Part shown: one piece after another, positions 1 through 8,551 of the stretch
Numbering within the stretch: position 1 is the first letter of the stretch
How the letters are laid out: the number at the start of each line of letters is the position of its first letter
From: Nitrosomonadales bacterium
GTDB taxonomy: Bacteria; Pseudomonadota; Gammaproteobacteria; Burkholderiales; Gallionellaceae
NCBI GenBank assembly: GCA_025408405.1
Contig: JANYJE010000065.1
Coordinates: 1-37,743 of the forward strand
Length of the DNA: 37,743 bases
Direction: 5' to 3'
Translations under genes and position numbers: made by a program
Notes under the pieces: model-generated
Told to the model about the DNA's origin: nothing
The model's input: only the letters and a program-made list of their open reading frames with translations
Databases searched by the model: none

Positions 1-48
1 GTGCCGATGATCATTTTATTGGGTGGAAAAACTAAAGAAGCAGAATGC

Positions 49-71
49 TGAGCTTCATATTATGAAGCTCA
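49..71 (-). terminator. Perfect inverted repeat, possible terminator
   Basis: TGAGCTTCATA (49-59) and TATGAAGCTCA (61-71) form a perfect 11-bp inverted repeat around one base. It lies just past the stop codon of the minus-strand gene at 79-957. In that reading direction no clean U-run follows directly; a weak T-rich stretch lies further on. A transcription end or processing hairpin is possible. Confidence 0.3.
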
Positions 72-78
72 ACGCTCG

Positions 79-957
79 CTAAATCCCAAAATTGATGGGT
101 TTGATATCGAGATTGATGATCATTCCATAGCGACGCTCTCGGACTTTTACAAGTGTAGCGGCTGGCGTTGCAAAATCGCATACAAGAGGAGGCCGTGGTA
201 TCGAAAATACATATTGAATCGTAAACATGCCATGTCCAGGTAACGCTATCTGGTCGGGTGTAATGCTATCCCATACAAGTGCTGGCAAAGTCTGACGTCC
301 TTGCTCAAGGGCATCAACGACCCGATGGTACCCATTACGAAGACAGTAACGGCCTGCAAGATGTGCAACCTGAATTAGATTAGGATGCTTACTCGCGGCA
401 AGCGAAATTTTGCCAGTTGCCTGATCAAACTCCATTTCCATATTTTGTAAAGCCGGATCACTAGTTAGTACCTGTATAGGGCCTTGGGGCTGAATAACAC
501 TTACTTCCGTGGGCACATCCCATTTTCTGGGTAGCGCAAACTCCAACAGCTTCTTTTTATTTTTAGGAACTTTGTCGTGTCGCGGTTCGACCCAAGGCTG
601 AAGTGCAATCAGTTGCTTCAAGTCTACCTCAGCGAAACGATATGGCAGCATGCCAAAAGTTCTCTGAAAAACTGGATCAAGTTTGATGGCATCAACGTAT
701 GCGCCAGTAATCGGCTGCAACTCAGCATTAGCAAAGGTGATGGGGGCTAGCCCAGCAACATATTGGCGCGCTGCGTTAGCTTCGTCTTCAAAGCGTTGGC
801 GTTTATCTGCTGAAAGCGATGCTAAATATTCCCCCGTTAACATCCTAAAGTGATTTGTGTCTGTAAAGCCACTTAAAAGTTTGGCTGATACAAAAGTCTT
901 CTGAACTTTACTGCGCTGAGCAACTTTACTGGGGGGCATTGATGTTTTGGTTGTCAT
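79..957 (-). CDS. Uncharacterised 292-aa protein downstream of selA
   Basis: I do not recognise this family. The start is supported by AGGTGAT seven bases before the ATG. The protein has a basic N-terminus (residues 1-25), then a mostly alpha/beta-looking region with no signal peptide or membrane segment. Around residues 202-217 it reads AGRYCLRNGYHRVVDALEQG, which recalls the 'G-x-HR' loop of ParB/Srx-like folds, but this is only a resemblance. It lies 66 bp downstream of selA on the same strand, so it may be the last gene of the formate dehydrogenase operon, although no terminator between the two could be seen either way. It could equally be an unrelated gene or a marker of another accessory region to the left. 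Confidence 0.65.
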   Translation of the reverse strand: MTTKTSMPPSKVAQRSKVQKTFVSAKLLSGFTDTNHFRMLTGEYLASLSADKRQRFEDEANAARQYVAGLAPITFANAELQPITGAYVDAIKLDPVFQRTFGMLPYRFAEVDLKQLIALQPWVEPRHDKVPKNKKKLLEFALPRKWDVPTEVSVIQPQGPIQVLTSDPALQNMEMEFDQATGKISLAASKHPNLIQVAHLAGRYCLRNGYHRVVDALEQGRQTLPALVWDSITPDQIALPGHGMFTIQYVFSIPRPPLVCDFATPAATLVKVRERRYGMIINLDIKPINFGI

Positions 958-1023
958 TTTCGCATCACCTCTTGTTGATTGTTATTTGTTTATGTACCGC
1001 CATCAACATTACCAGGTAATCTT

Positions 1024-2466
1024 TCAAAGTCTGAACTGTTCGAGTTGCCCAACAAATTCGCCAACGCGATCTTCTTCCAGACAGCGCATATCCAGCAGGA
1101 ACGCGCCCTCCGCGATGCGGCCTATCACCGGCACTGGAAGGTTGCGAAATGCCTGCTCGATCTTCTTCAAGGCGGTGCCTTCGCCTTTGCCTTTCACAGT
1201 TGGCGTGATGACGATGCAGAGGCTGGGCAGCGTATCGACCGGTAGCGAGCCGCTGCCGATCTGGCTGTGGCAGGGTTTCAAAGCAACGCTGGCTTTATCG
1301 GCCAGCATGCGCTGCACAGCGGGCAGCAGCGCGTTGGCCGTGCGCTCGATCTCTGCCTGCGGCCGCGTGAGCAGGCGCAGCGTGGGCAATGCTTGCGTAA
1401 GCCGTTCCGGGTCGCGATACAGGCGCAGCACGGATTCCAATGCGGCATAGGTCATCTTGTCCACGCGCAGTGCGCGCTTCAACGGTTTTTTTTTGATTCT
1501 GGCGATCAAGTCTTTGCGCCCGACGATGATGCCCGCCTGCGGTCCGCCCAATAATTTGTCACCGCTGAAGGTCACGATATCCACCCCGTGGCGCAGCGAT
1601 TCCTGCGGCGTGGGTTCCTTGGGCAGGCCGAATTGTTCCAGGTCGACCAGGGTGCCGCTACCCAGATCCACCATCACGGGCAAGTCGTGTTCATGCGCGA
1701 GTTCGGCCAGCGCCGGTTCGGCGACGGCAGCGGTAAATCCCTGGATGGCGTAGTTGCTGGTATGCACCTTCAGCAGCAGTGCAGTCTTGGCCGAGATGGC
1801 CTCCGCAAAATCTTTCAGATGGGTGCGGTTGGTGGTGCCGACTTCCTTGAGACGGCACCCGGCACGCGCCATGATGTCGGGCACGCGAAACGCGCCACCG
1901 ATCTCCACCAGCTCGCCGCGCGACACGACGACTTCGCGGCGCAAACCCAGCGTATTCAAGGCGAGGAACACTGCCGCCGCGTTGTTGTTGACCACGGTTG
2001 CCGCCTCGGCGCCGGTAAGTTCGCACAGCAATGTCTCCACCAGCGCATCGCGGTCGCCCCGCGCCCCGCTGTCAAGGTCGTATTCAAGATTGCATGGCCG
2101 CGTCATGGCGTTGATCACGGCAGCGACTGCAGCTTCCGGCATCAGCGCCCGTCCCATATTGGTGTGCAGGATGGTGCCGGTCAGGTTGAAGACCGTGCGC
2201 AGCGATGGGCGGGATGATCTTTCCAGCGCGGCCTTGAGGCGTGCGGCGATGGCGGGCTCGGAAAATGTATCGGGCGGTAGCGCGTCGCCACGCGTTGCCT
2301 CTTCTCGCAAGACAGCATGCATGGAACGTACCGACATCACTACCGGCGTTCTGCCGTATTCGGTTATCAACGACTGTGTTGCGCCCATATTAAGGACGCG
2401 GTCTACAGAAGGAATGGCAACCAGCTTGGGGCTGCCTGCTCGTTGGGTCGCGGTTTTGTTTGGCAC
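1024..2466 (-). CDS. selA: L-seryl-tRNA(Sec) selenium transferase SelA
   Basis: PLP-dependent cytosolic enzyme that converts Ser-tRNA(Sec) to Sec-tRNA(Sec) using selenophosphate. The 480-residue product aligns along its length with the family as I know it (E. coli about 463 aa). Hallmarks are FNLTGTILHTNMGRAL (93-108), the glycine-rich region near 183-193, and the PLP-lysine motif SGDKLLGGPQAG with K304. The assigned start is GTG without an obvious Shine-Dalgarno sequence; it fits the SelA N-terminal helix (AIPSVDRVLN) near residue 18. It begins 24 bp after fdhE and belongs to the fdoGHI-fdhE-selA operon, consistent with the UGA in fdoG. selB, selC and selD are not in the window. Confidence 0.97.
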   Translation of the reverse strand: MPNKTATQRAGSPKLVAIPSVDRVLNMGATQSLITEYGRTPVVMSVRSMHAVLREEATRGDALPPDTFSEPAIAARLKAALERSSRPSLRTVFNLTGTILHTNMGRALMPEAAVAAVINAMTRPCNLEYDLDSGARGDRDALVETLLCELTGAEAATVVNNNAAAVFLALNTLGLRREVVVSRGELVEIGGAFRVPDIMARAGCRLKEVGTTNRTHLKDFAEAISAKTALLLKVHTSNYAIQGFTAAVAEPALAELAHEHDLPVMVDLGSGTLVDLEQFGLPKEPTPQESLRHGVDIVTFSGDKLLGGPQAGIIVGRKDLIARIKKKPLKRALRVDKMTYAALESVLRLYRDPERLTQALPTLRLLTRPQAEIERTANALLPAVQRMLADKASVALKPCHSQIGSGSLPVDTLPSLCIVITPTVKGKGEGTALKKIEQAFRNLPVPVIGRIAEGAFLLDMRCLEEDRVGEFVGQLEQFRL

Positions 2467-2490
2467 GTTCTGTTGGCGTATTGGTTATTG

Positions 2491-3417
2491 TTATGCAGCC
2501 GGATCCGAAGCAGTCATCAGAAACAGATTCGGACCGCTTCTTGATTTTCCGCTATTGTCCATCATCAGATCAAGTGCAAGCGTAGCCAAATCGTCTGCAA
2601 CCGGATCTACGTGCGGATCTTTGTCCATATATGCGATCTTGAGGTATGTTCCGCATTCATCACATGACTCGGCTTTTACCGCGCCGGATGATCCCTCGAT
2701 CGAATAATACCCGATATCTTTTGTAGATTCGCAATTGCTGCATTTAACGCGAACCATATGCCACTGCGTTTCGCACAAGGAACAACTGAGATAGCGCAGT
2801 CCCTGTTCGCCACCACCGATGCGCACAACGCTAGCCACCGGCGCAGAAGCACACGCCGGGCAGAGGTTGCTGATGTCATTCCGGCCGAATGCACGGACGC
2901 CCAGGGTAGTTGTCATATGAGTCCAGTAAACCTGTAACGCGGCCGCGACAAATGGCGCTGCGGCAAGGTCTATGTCTTCGTAGCGGCCTGACAGAATGGC
3001 GCCAGCCAACATTTCCAGAGCAGCGCTATCCATATGCTGCAAGCGCGCTATGGTTTCTTTTGATGCCGGTGTGGCATGTTGCTGCACCCGATCTGCAATT
3101 TTCCTGAGCGCCTGTTGCCATGCCGGATCGCGCTGCCAGCTTTGCACCGAAAGCGGCGGCATGCCGTGCGCACGGCACAGCTTGAGTTGAGTTTCCTGCG
3201 GCAAAGGAACATCGGGAAAATCATTCAGTGCGGCCTGCTGCGCTTCGCATAGGTTGGCCATGAAAATGAGAAAATCCTTCATGCTGTGGTCATGCGCAAG
3301 CGTACGCAGACGCCCTGCCCTGTCATGAAAAATCCCGTTTCTTGACGGGATGTAAACGAATGGGATTTCACCAGCCAGTTTTTCAATTTCCCCAGGCTGG
3401 ATGATGGTGGTGGTCAC
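2491..3417 (-). CDS. fdhE: Formate dehydrogenase accessory protein FdhE
   Basis: Cytoplasmic rubredoxin-like protein required to mature respiratory, Tat-exported formate dehydrogenases. Four CxxC pairs are visible in the C-terminal half (CPAC, CSLC, CSNC, CDEC), as expected for iron-binding FdhE. I chose the GTG at 3417-3415. It shares a base with the fdoI stop codon, has GGGAG eight bases upstream, and gives 308 aa, close to the E. coli length of 309; the longer open frame reads into fdoI. Translational coupling to fdoI is likely. The position between the structural genes and selA is a coherent selenoenzyme maturation context. Confidence 0.93.
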   Translation of the reverse strand: MTTTIIQPGEIEKLAGEIPFVYIPSRNGIFHDRAGRLRTLAHDHSMKDFLIFMANLCEAQQAALNDFPDVPLPQETQLKLCRAHGMPPLSVQSWQRDPAWQQALRKIADRVQQHATPASKETIARLQHMDSAALEMLAGAILSGRYEDIDLAAAPFVAAALQVYWTHMTTTLGVRAFGRNDISNLCPACASAPVASVVRIGGGEQGLRYLSCSLCETQWHMVRVKCSNCESTKDIGYYSIEGSSGAVKAESCDECGTYLKIAYMDKDPHVDPVADDLATLALDLMMDNSGKSRSGPNLFLMTASDPAA

Positions 3418-4049
3418 TACTTGGCTCCCTTGTTTACTTCCTTGTACCAGGCAGGATGGTGGTGCTTGGCCCAAGCCTTGGTTACTGTACCGCGAGTCAT
3501 GGCACTGATGGAACCGCGTGTCCAATACGCTGCATAGACATGCACGATAATGGCCACGATGCCGATGAAGGCAGCGAGTGCGTGTATCAGTGACGCGAAG
3601 CGAACCAGACCAATTGCGAAGACAGGTGCGAAATAAGGTTGCCAGATAATAAAGCCGGATAACATCAGCATCGGAATGATAGCCACCAGCGACCAGAACA
3701 GATATTTCTGCCCGATGTTATATTTTCCGATCTCCGGCAGGTTCTTGGCCTTGTTCGCCAGGATGTCACCCAAATGCTTTCGCCACTCGCGATCGGTGTC
3801 GGTAATGTGATTGTGATCCCAAAACTTGACTGCCAGCCCCAGAAAAGACAAAAACATAATTACGCCGATAAACGGATGCAGTATCCTTGCCCATGTTCCA
3901 CCGCCGAACAAGCTGTAAAAAAACAAACACGACGGGTGGAACAAGGCCAGCCCGCTTAACACCAACATGATGAATGTGATGGCGACCACCCAGTGATTGG
4001 TGCGCTCCTTGACGTTGTAGCGTTGCACCAGATTCGTTTCGTTACTCAT
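3417..4049 (-). CDS. fdoI: Formate dehydrogenase cytochrome b556 (gamma) subunit
   Basis: Membrane subunit that takes electrons from FdoH through b-type haems to the quinone pool. It has 210 aa (E. coli FdoI 211). Four hydrophobic helices are visible: about 19-37, 56-75, 115-137 and 150-172. Conserved histidines occur in TNHW, LHPFIG and the last helix (IIVHVYAAYW). The start ATG is preceded by a strong AAGGAG. It is separated from fdoH by 117 bp that contain a palindromic repeat element, and its stop overlaps the GTG start of fdhE. Confidence 0.95.
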   Translation of the reverse strand: MSNETNLVQRYNVKERTNHWVVAITFIMLVLSGLALFHPSCLFFYSLFGGGTWARILHPFIGVIMFLSFLGLAVKFWDHNHITDTDREWRKHLGDILANKAKNLPEIGKYNIGQKYLFWSLVAIIPMLMLSGFIIWQPYFAPVFAIGLVRFASLIHALAAFIGIVAIIVHVYAAYWTRGSISAMTRGTVTKAWAKHHHPAWYKEVNKGAK

Positions 4050-4076
4050 GATTACTCCTTCATAAGAGTCAAATTA

Positions 4077-4155
4077 GGACACAGATAAAGGCAGGTTTTA
4101 TTGCCATGCCTGAACAACCTGCCTGGCTCAACTTTTCCCGCGTTCATCTGCGTCC
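4077..4155 (-). repeat. Palindromic intergenic element between fdoH and fdoI
   Basis: The ends GGACACAGATAAA (4077-4089) and TTCATCTGCGTCC (4143-4155) are imperfect inverted repeats, 11 of 13 pairs. Read as minus-strand RNA, both mismatches become G-U wobbles, so the transcript could pair fully. Inside is a second, perfect 9-bp inverted repeat, AGGCAGGTT (4089-4097) with AACCTGCCT (4116-4124). It resembles a small REP/MITE-type repeat. It could act as an mRNA processing or stability hairpin setting the fdoI:fdoH ratio. Confidence 0.6.
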
Positions 4156-4166
4156 AAATCATTGCG

Positions 4167-5033
4167 TCACTTTTCTGTTTCTTCTTCAACCTCATTGGGA
4201 CCGGCTTTAATATAGTGGAAGAAGCCGGCCAGCACAGTCAAGCCTATGCCCAGACTCAACAGCGGTTTGGCAACGCCCTTCCACAGGCCCACCATGGCGC
4301 TGATCGACGGATCCTTCGGCAAACCGCTATACAGACTCGGCTGGTCGGCATGTTGCAGCACGTACATGACATGCGTGCCACCTACTCCCTGCGGATCATA
4401 CAAACCGGCATTGGTGTAGCCGCGACTCTTAAGGTCAGTGACGCGCCCCTCGGCATGGTGAATCATGTCTCCCTTGGCGCCAAACACAATCGCTCCGGTC
4501 GGACAGGTTTTAACGCACGCGGGCTCGAGCCCAACCGCAATCCGGTCGGAGCACAAGGTGCATTTGTACGCCTTGCTGTCCTGTTTTGAAATGCGCGGCA
4601 CGTTGAATGGGCAGCCGGTGATGCAATAGCCGCAGCCAATGCAGTTCTCCTGGTGGAAATCGACAATGCCGTTGCTGTACTGAACAATCGCACCGGGCGA
4701 CGGACAGGCCTTGAGACAACCCGGATCGGCGCAATGCATACAGCCGTCCTTGCGGATCAGCCACTCCAGCTTGTTCTGCTCGACTTCCACTTCGGCGTAA
4801 CGCATTACCGTCCAGGACTTTGCGGTGAGATCGGCGGGATTATCGTACACGCCGACATTGTTGCCGACTTCGTCGCGCAGATCGTTCCACTCCATACACG
4901 CCACCTGGCAAGCCTTGCAGCCTATACATTTGGAGATGTCGATAAGTTTCGCTACTTCCATCGTCTCCCGTACAGAAGGAGAAGGGGTAGTCGTGGCGGA
5001 ACGGGCTTTGATATCTAATGATTGCAGTGCCAT
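4167..5033 (-). CDS. fdoH: Formate dehydrogenase iron-sulfur (beta) subunit
   Basis: Periplasm-facing electron-transfer subunit that carries four [4Fe-4S] clusters between FdoG and the cytochrome. The 288 residues show all four cysteine clusters: [35 protein letters not shown] and CTLCSD...CVKTC. A single C-terminal membrane anchor ([15 protein letters not shown], about 258-275) is followed by an acidic tail. This is the FdnH/FdoH arrangement. The ATG follows GGGGGCGAT and lies 8 bp after the fdoG stop, so the two are probably co-translated. Export would occur by hitch-hiking on the Tat signal of FdoG. Confidence 0.96.
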   Translation of the reverse strand: MALQSLDIKARSATTTPSPSVRETMEVAKLIDISKCIGCKACQVACMEWNDLRDEVGNNVGVYDNPADLTAKSWTVMRYAEVEVEQNKLEWLIRKDGCMHCADPGCLKACPSPGAIVQYSNGIVDFHQENCIGCGYCITGCPFNVPRISKQDSKAYKCTLCSDRIAVGLEPACVKTCPTGAIVFGAKGDMIHHAEGRVTDLKSRGYTNAGLYDPQGVGGTHVMYVLQHADQPSLYSGLPKDPSISAMVGLWKGVAKPLLSLGIGLTVLAGFFHYIKAGPNEVEEETEK

Positions 5034-5041
5034 ATCGCCCC

Positions 5042-8000
5042 CTATACTTTCTCAATGTCCACGAGGAACGCTTTGAACTCGGGTGTCTGAGTGTTGGCGT
5101 CGCCCACGAAAGGAGTCAAGGTGTTGGTGATGTAGCCATTCTTGGCCACCCCCATAAAACCCCAGTGTATCGGGATACCTATGGTATGTACCTTCTTGCC
5201 TGTCACGTTTAGCGATCTCAAACGCTTGGTGACGACTGCCACGGCAATGATGAATCCGCGCATGGATTTGACCCGCACATGATCACCAGCCTTGATGCCC
5301 TTTTCCTTGGCCAGCTCTTCGCCGATCTCCACAAACTGTTCCGGCTGCATGATGGCATTTAGCTTCACATGTTTGGTCCAATAGTGGAAATGTTCGGTGA
5401 GTCGATAAGTGGTGCCTACGTACGGGAATTTTTCCGCATTGCCGAATGTTTCCCAATCGCCCTTGAACACCCTTGCTGCCGGATTGGCCCGCGCCTTGGG
5501 ATTGTCAGGATGCATGGGGTTGTTGGCCAGCGGCGACTCCATCGGTTCGTAGTGCTCTGGGAACGGCCCTTCCGCCATCTTGTCGACGGCGAAGAAACGC
5601 GCCACGCCTTCCGGATTCATGATGAACGGATTGATACCTTCTACAGGTGCCGAATCCGCCTTGATATCCGGTATATCAGAGCCTGTCCACTTGCCTGCGG
5701 CGGCGTCCCAGCCTATCAGTTTTCGCTTGGAATCATAAGGCTTGCCACTAAGATCGCAGGACGCGCGGTTGTAGAGCACACGCCGGTTGGCCGGCCAGGC
5801 AAAGGCCCAATTGAGCGTCTGGCCAATACCGAACGGATCGGAGTTGTCGCGCCGCGCCATCAGGTTGCCCTTCTCGCTCCAGCTACCCGAGAATATCCAG
5901 CAGCCGCACGAGGTGGATCCGTCATCGCGCAATTCTGCAAAGCCGTTGAGCTGCTCGCCGCCCTTGACCAGAACCTTGCTCTTGTCCTTGGGATCAGTCA
6001 CATCCTTCAAGGCCTTGCCGGAAAACTCCTTAGCCAGTTCTTCGGCAGAAGGAGATTCCGGCTGACGATGTTTCCAGGTCAGATTCAGGATAGGGTCAGG
6101 GAAAGCACCTCCGTCTTTTTTGTACATCTCCTTTAGCTTGAGGAAAATACCTGCCATGATCTCTGGATCGCCTTTGGCCTCGCCTGGAGGTTCAGTGGCC
6201 TTCCAGTGCCATTGCAACACGCGACTGGAACTGACCAGAGAGCCGTCTTCTTCCGCAAAACAGGTAGATGGCAGACGGAACACTTCCGTTTGAATCTTGC
6301 TCGGATCCACATCGTTATATTCGCCGTGGTTCTGCCAGAACTCCGAAGTTTCCGTTGCCAGCGGATCGATGATGACAAGATATTTGAGCTTCGACAAAGA
6401 GCCAGAAACCTTGATTTTGCATGGTGCCGACGCGAGCGGGTTAAAGCCCTGACAGAGGTAGCCGTTAACCTTGCCCTGATTCATGTTCTCGAACACCTGC
6501 AGCAGGTCATAACCTTTGTCGAGTTTAGGCAACCAGTCATAACTCCAGTTGTTCTTGGCAGTGGCGGCATCGCCAAACCAGGCTTTCATGTTGCTGACGA
6601 AAAACTTGCCGTAATTCTGCCAGTAGCTCATCTGGCCCGGGCGTAACGGTTTGAAAGCACGCTTCTCGATATAGGTTTTGTAGTCCTGCTCCGCATCGCC
6701 GGGCAGTGTCATGTAACCCGGCAATAAATTAGACAGCAGACCAAGATCGGTCAATCCCTGAATATTGGAATGGCCGCGCAATGCATTCATGCCACCGCCC
6801 GCCACGCCGATGTTGCCCAACAGCAACTGCACCATAGCGCCAGTGCGTATCATCTGCGAACCCTGAGAGTGCTGTGTCCACCCCAAGGCGTACATGATGG
6901 TCATAGTCTTGTCGGACTTGGAAGTCTCCGCGATCATCTCGCAGACTTTCAGGAAATCATCCTTGGGCGTGCCGCAGATATTGGACACCACATCCGGCGT
7001 GTAGCGCCCATAGTGCGCCTTCATCATCTGGTACACACAACGCGGATTCTTCAGTGTCGGGTCGGTAACGACAAAACCATCCTTGCCCATCTGATAACCC
7101 CAGGTGGCTTTGTCGTATTTGCGTTTTTCCGCGTCATAGCCAGAGAAAATACCATTCTCGAACTTGAACTCGTCCTTTACCAGGAAGCTGAAGTCGGTGT
7201 AATTCTTCACATACTCATGATGGATCTTGTCGTTGCTGAGCAGGTAATTGATCACCCCGCCCAGGAAGGCGATGTCGGTGCCGGCACGGATCGGCGCGTA
7301 ATAGTCCGACACCGCAGCGGAACGCGTAAAGCGCGGATCCACCACAATAAGCTTGGCGTTGCGATGTGCCTTGGCCTCGGTCACCCATTTGAAACCGCAG
7401 GGATGAGCCTCGGCGGCATTGCCGCCCATGATGAGAATAAGATCGGCATTCTTGATGTCGACCCAATGGTTGGTCATGGCACCGCGGCCGAACGTAGGGG
7501 CAAGACTTGCCACCGTAGGTCCGTGTCAAACGCGTGCTTGATTATCGAATGCGAGCATCCCCAGGCTACGTACCACTTTGTGGGTGAGATAGCCTGATTC
7601 GTTGCTGGAAGCGGAAGCAGCCAGGAAACCGGTAGTTACCCAACGGTTCACTGTGGCGCCATCCTTGTTTTTGGCCTCGAAATTCTTGTCCCGGTCTGCC
7701 TTCATCAATTTGGCGATGCGGGTAAAGGCATCATCCCATGAGATGCGCTTCCATTCCTTGGAACCCGCTTCACGCACTTCCGGAAATTTGAGCCGGTTCG
7801 GGCTGTGAACGAAGTCGAGCAAGCCAGCGCCTTTAGGGCACAGGGTGCCGCGATTAACCGGGTGATCCGGATCGCCTTCGATGTGAATAATTGATGATTT
7901 GGCGTTCTTGGCTTTGTCGCCCAGGCTGTACATGAGGATGCCGCAGCCGACTGAGCAATAAGGACAGGTGTTGCGGGTTTCATTAGCGCGCTCCAGCTTG

Positions 8001-8113
8001 AAGGTTCGCACCTCCGCCAGCGCATCGTTGGGCGAGAAGCCCAGCATCGCCAGACTGGAACTTCCCAGCCCGCCGGCGCAAACTTTGAAGAATTGCCTAC
8101 GCGTGACTTGCAT
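5042..8113 (-). CDS. fdoG: Formate dehydrogenase alpha subunit, selenocysteine- and Mo/W-bis-MGD-containing
   Basis: Catalytic subunit oxidising formate to CO2 in the periplasm. The gene is one reading frame of 1023 codons interrupted by UGA at 7526-7528. The context [20 protein letters not shown] matches E. coli FdnG/FdoG, so the UGA is read as selenocysteine 196 and is not a frameshift. The N-terminus has a Tat signal (TRRQFFK, residues 4-10, then a hydrophobic stretch to ALA-33). The [4Fe-4S] cysteines are C50, C53, C57 and C92. The C-terminal molybdopterin dinucleotide-binding domain (HYWTKH, MRGFI) is complete. The start ATG has a near-perfect GGAGG. It is the first gene of the operon. 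Confidence 0.97.
7488..7528 (-). promoter_or_regulatory. Bacterial SECIS element in fdoG
   Basis: Directly 3' of the UGA, the minus-strand RNA contains GGCAAGUCUUGCC (7511-7499). This is a stem with the GUCU-type apical loop typical of fdhF/fdnG SECIS elements, about 17 nt after the UGA. SelB is known to bind this class of hairpin to deliver Sec-tRNA. Confidence 0.85.
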
Positions 8114-8177
8114 TTTCTCCGCCTCCTTAAAATTTGTTATTCAAAGATTTATTGCAGATAATCATGATTCAGTGCGC

Positions 8178-8228
8178 ATCCAATCACCTTGCACCTGTTT
8201 TGTCAATGTATCGAATAAAATTTCGATA
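8178..8228 (-). promoter_or_regulatory. Candidate fdo operon promoter with adjacent palindrome
   Basis: On the minus strand TTGACA (8206-8201) is followed after 17 nt by TTGGAT (8183-8178), a weak sigma70-like -10. Immediately upstream is a perfect 7-bp inverted repeat, TATCGAA (8209-8215) and TTCGATA (8222-8228), a plausible operator. The leader to the fdoG ATG is about 60 nt. The regulator is unknown. Confidence 0.4.
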
Positions 8229-8236
8229 GCTGATTC

Positions 8237-8302
8237 CCAATAAAAAAGCCCACCGTTTCGGGTGAGCTTTTTCATGTATTGGTGGGGCGGCGGAGATTGA
8301 AC
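8237..8302 (-). repeat. Diverged duplicate of the ssrA 3' end and terminator (left attachment remnant)
   Basis: Positions 8278-8302 match the tmRNA 3' end at 15514-15539 in 23 of 26 aligned columns. Both copies are followed (minus strand) by a rho-independent terminator and the shared CCAATAAAAAAGCC (8237-8250 and 15473-15486). The left terminator is AGCTCACCC-GAAA-CGGTGGGCT plus a T-run. The T-arm here no longer pairs, so it is a relic. It marks the left border of the integrated element and is the expected footprint of integration into ssrA. Confidence 0.7.
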
Positions 8303-8551
8303 AACCAGTATCCACAAGGCATTAAACCATGCCACCCCATTGGATACTCACATTGATACTCACAAAACAATTTTCTATATCAATTTTTGCACCAGCGCTA
8401 CGCGCTCGTGCTGAAATATTTCCATCGTAGGCACCATGCTGCGCATCGTGCCTGATGTGTGCTGCAAGTTAGAGAATCATTCAGGAAGCTGCACGCTTGG
8501 CGCGCGGATTCAAGGCACATGTTGAAACGATAATTTCACCCATGCATCACC
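8303..8551. other. Non-coding left end of the element with two related palindromes
   Basis: No gene is supported here. It holds paired integrase-arm-like sites at 8343-8364 and two hairpins: GCACcAGCGC/GCGCTcGTGC (8389-8411) and GGCACcATG/CATcGTGCC (8430-8452). Both have a C-C mismatch at the same place after the GCAC half-site, which suggests a shared binding site for one protein. Function is unknown. Confidence 0.5.
8343..8364 (+). repeat. Left integrase arm-type sites
   Basis: Two GATACTCAC copies (8343-8351 and 8355-8363) are spaced 12 bp apart. They lie in a 21-bp block (from 8344) repeated exactly at 15348-15368 near the other end. Direct repeats of this kind at both ends are typical of tyrosine-integrase arm sites; the assignment is inferred. 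Confidence 0.6.

Noticed and set aside
1754-2707. Long plus-strand open frame (317 codons) opposite selA and fdhE
   Set aside because: It is antisense to two well-supported genes; its translation is Ser/Arg/Ala-rich with no recognisable domain.
3418-3525. 36-residue N-terminal extension of FdhE
   Set aside because: It overlaps fdoI out of frame and would make FdhE too long; the GTG at 3417 has a good ribosome-binding site.
7514-7528. Apparent split of the formate dehydrogenase alpha subunit into two genes or a nonsense mutation
   Set aside because: The frame is continuous across a UGA in the exact selenocysteine context, a SECIS-like hairpin follows, and selA is in the same operon.
8280-8338. 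selC tRNA(Sec) near the selenoprotein operon
   Set aside because: Only the 3' part is tRNA-like, it matches the ssrA end, its T-stem does not pair, and the length is 59 nt rather than the 90-plus expected for tRNA(Sec).
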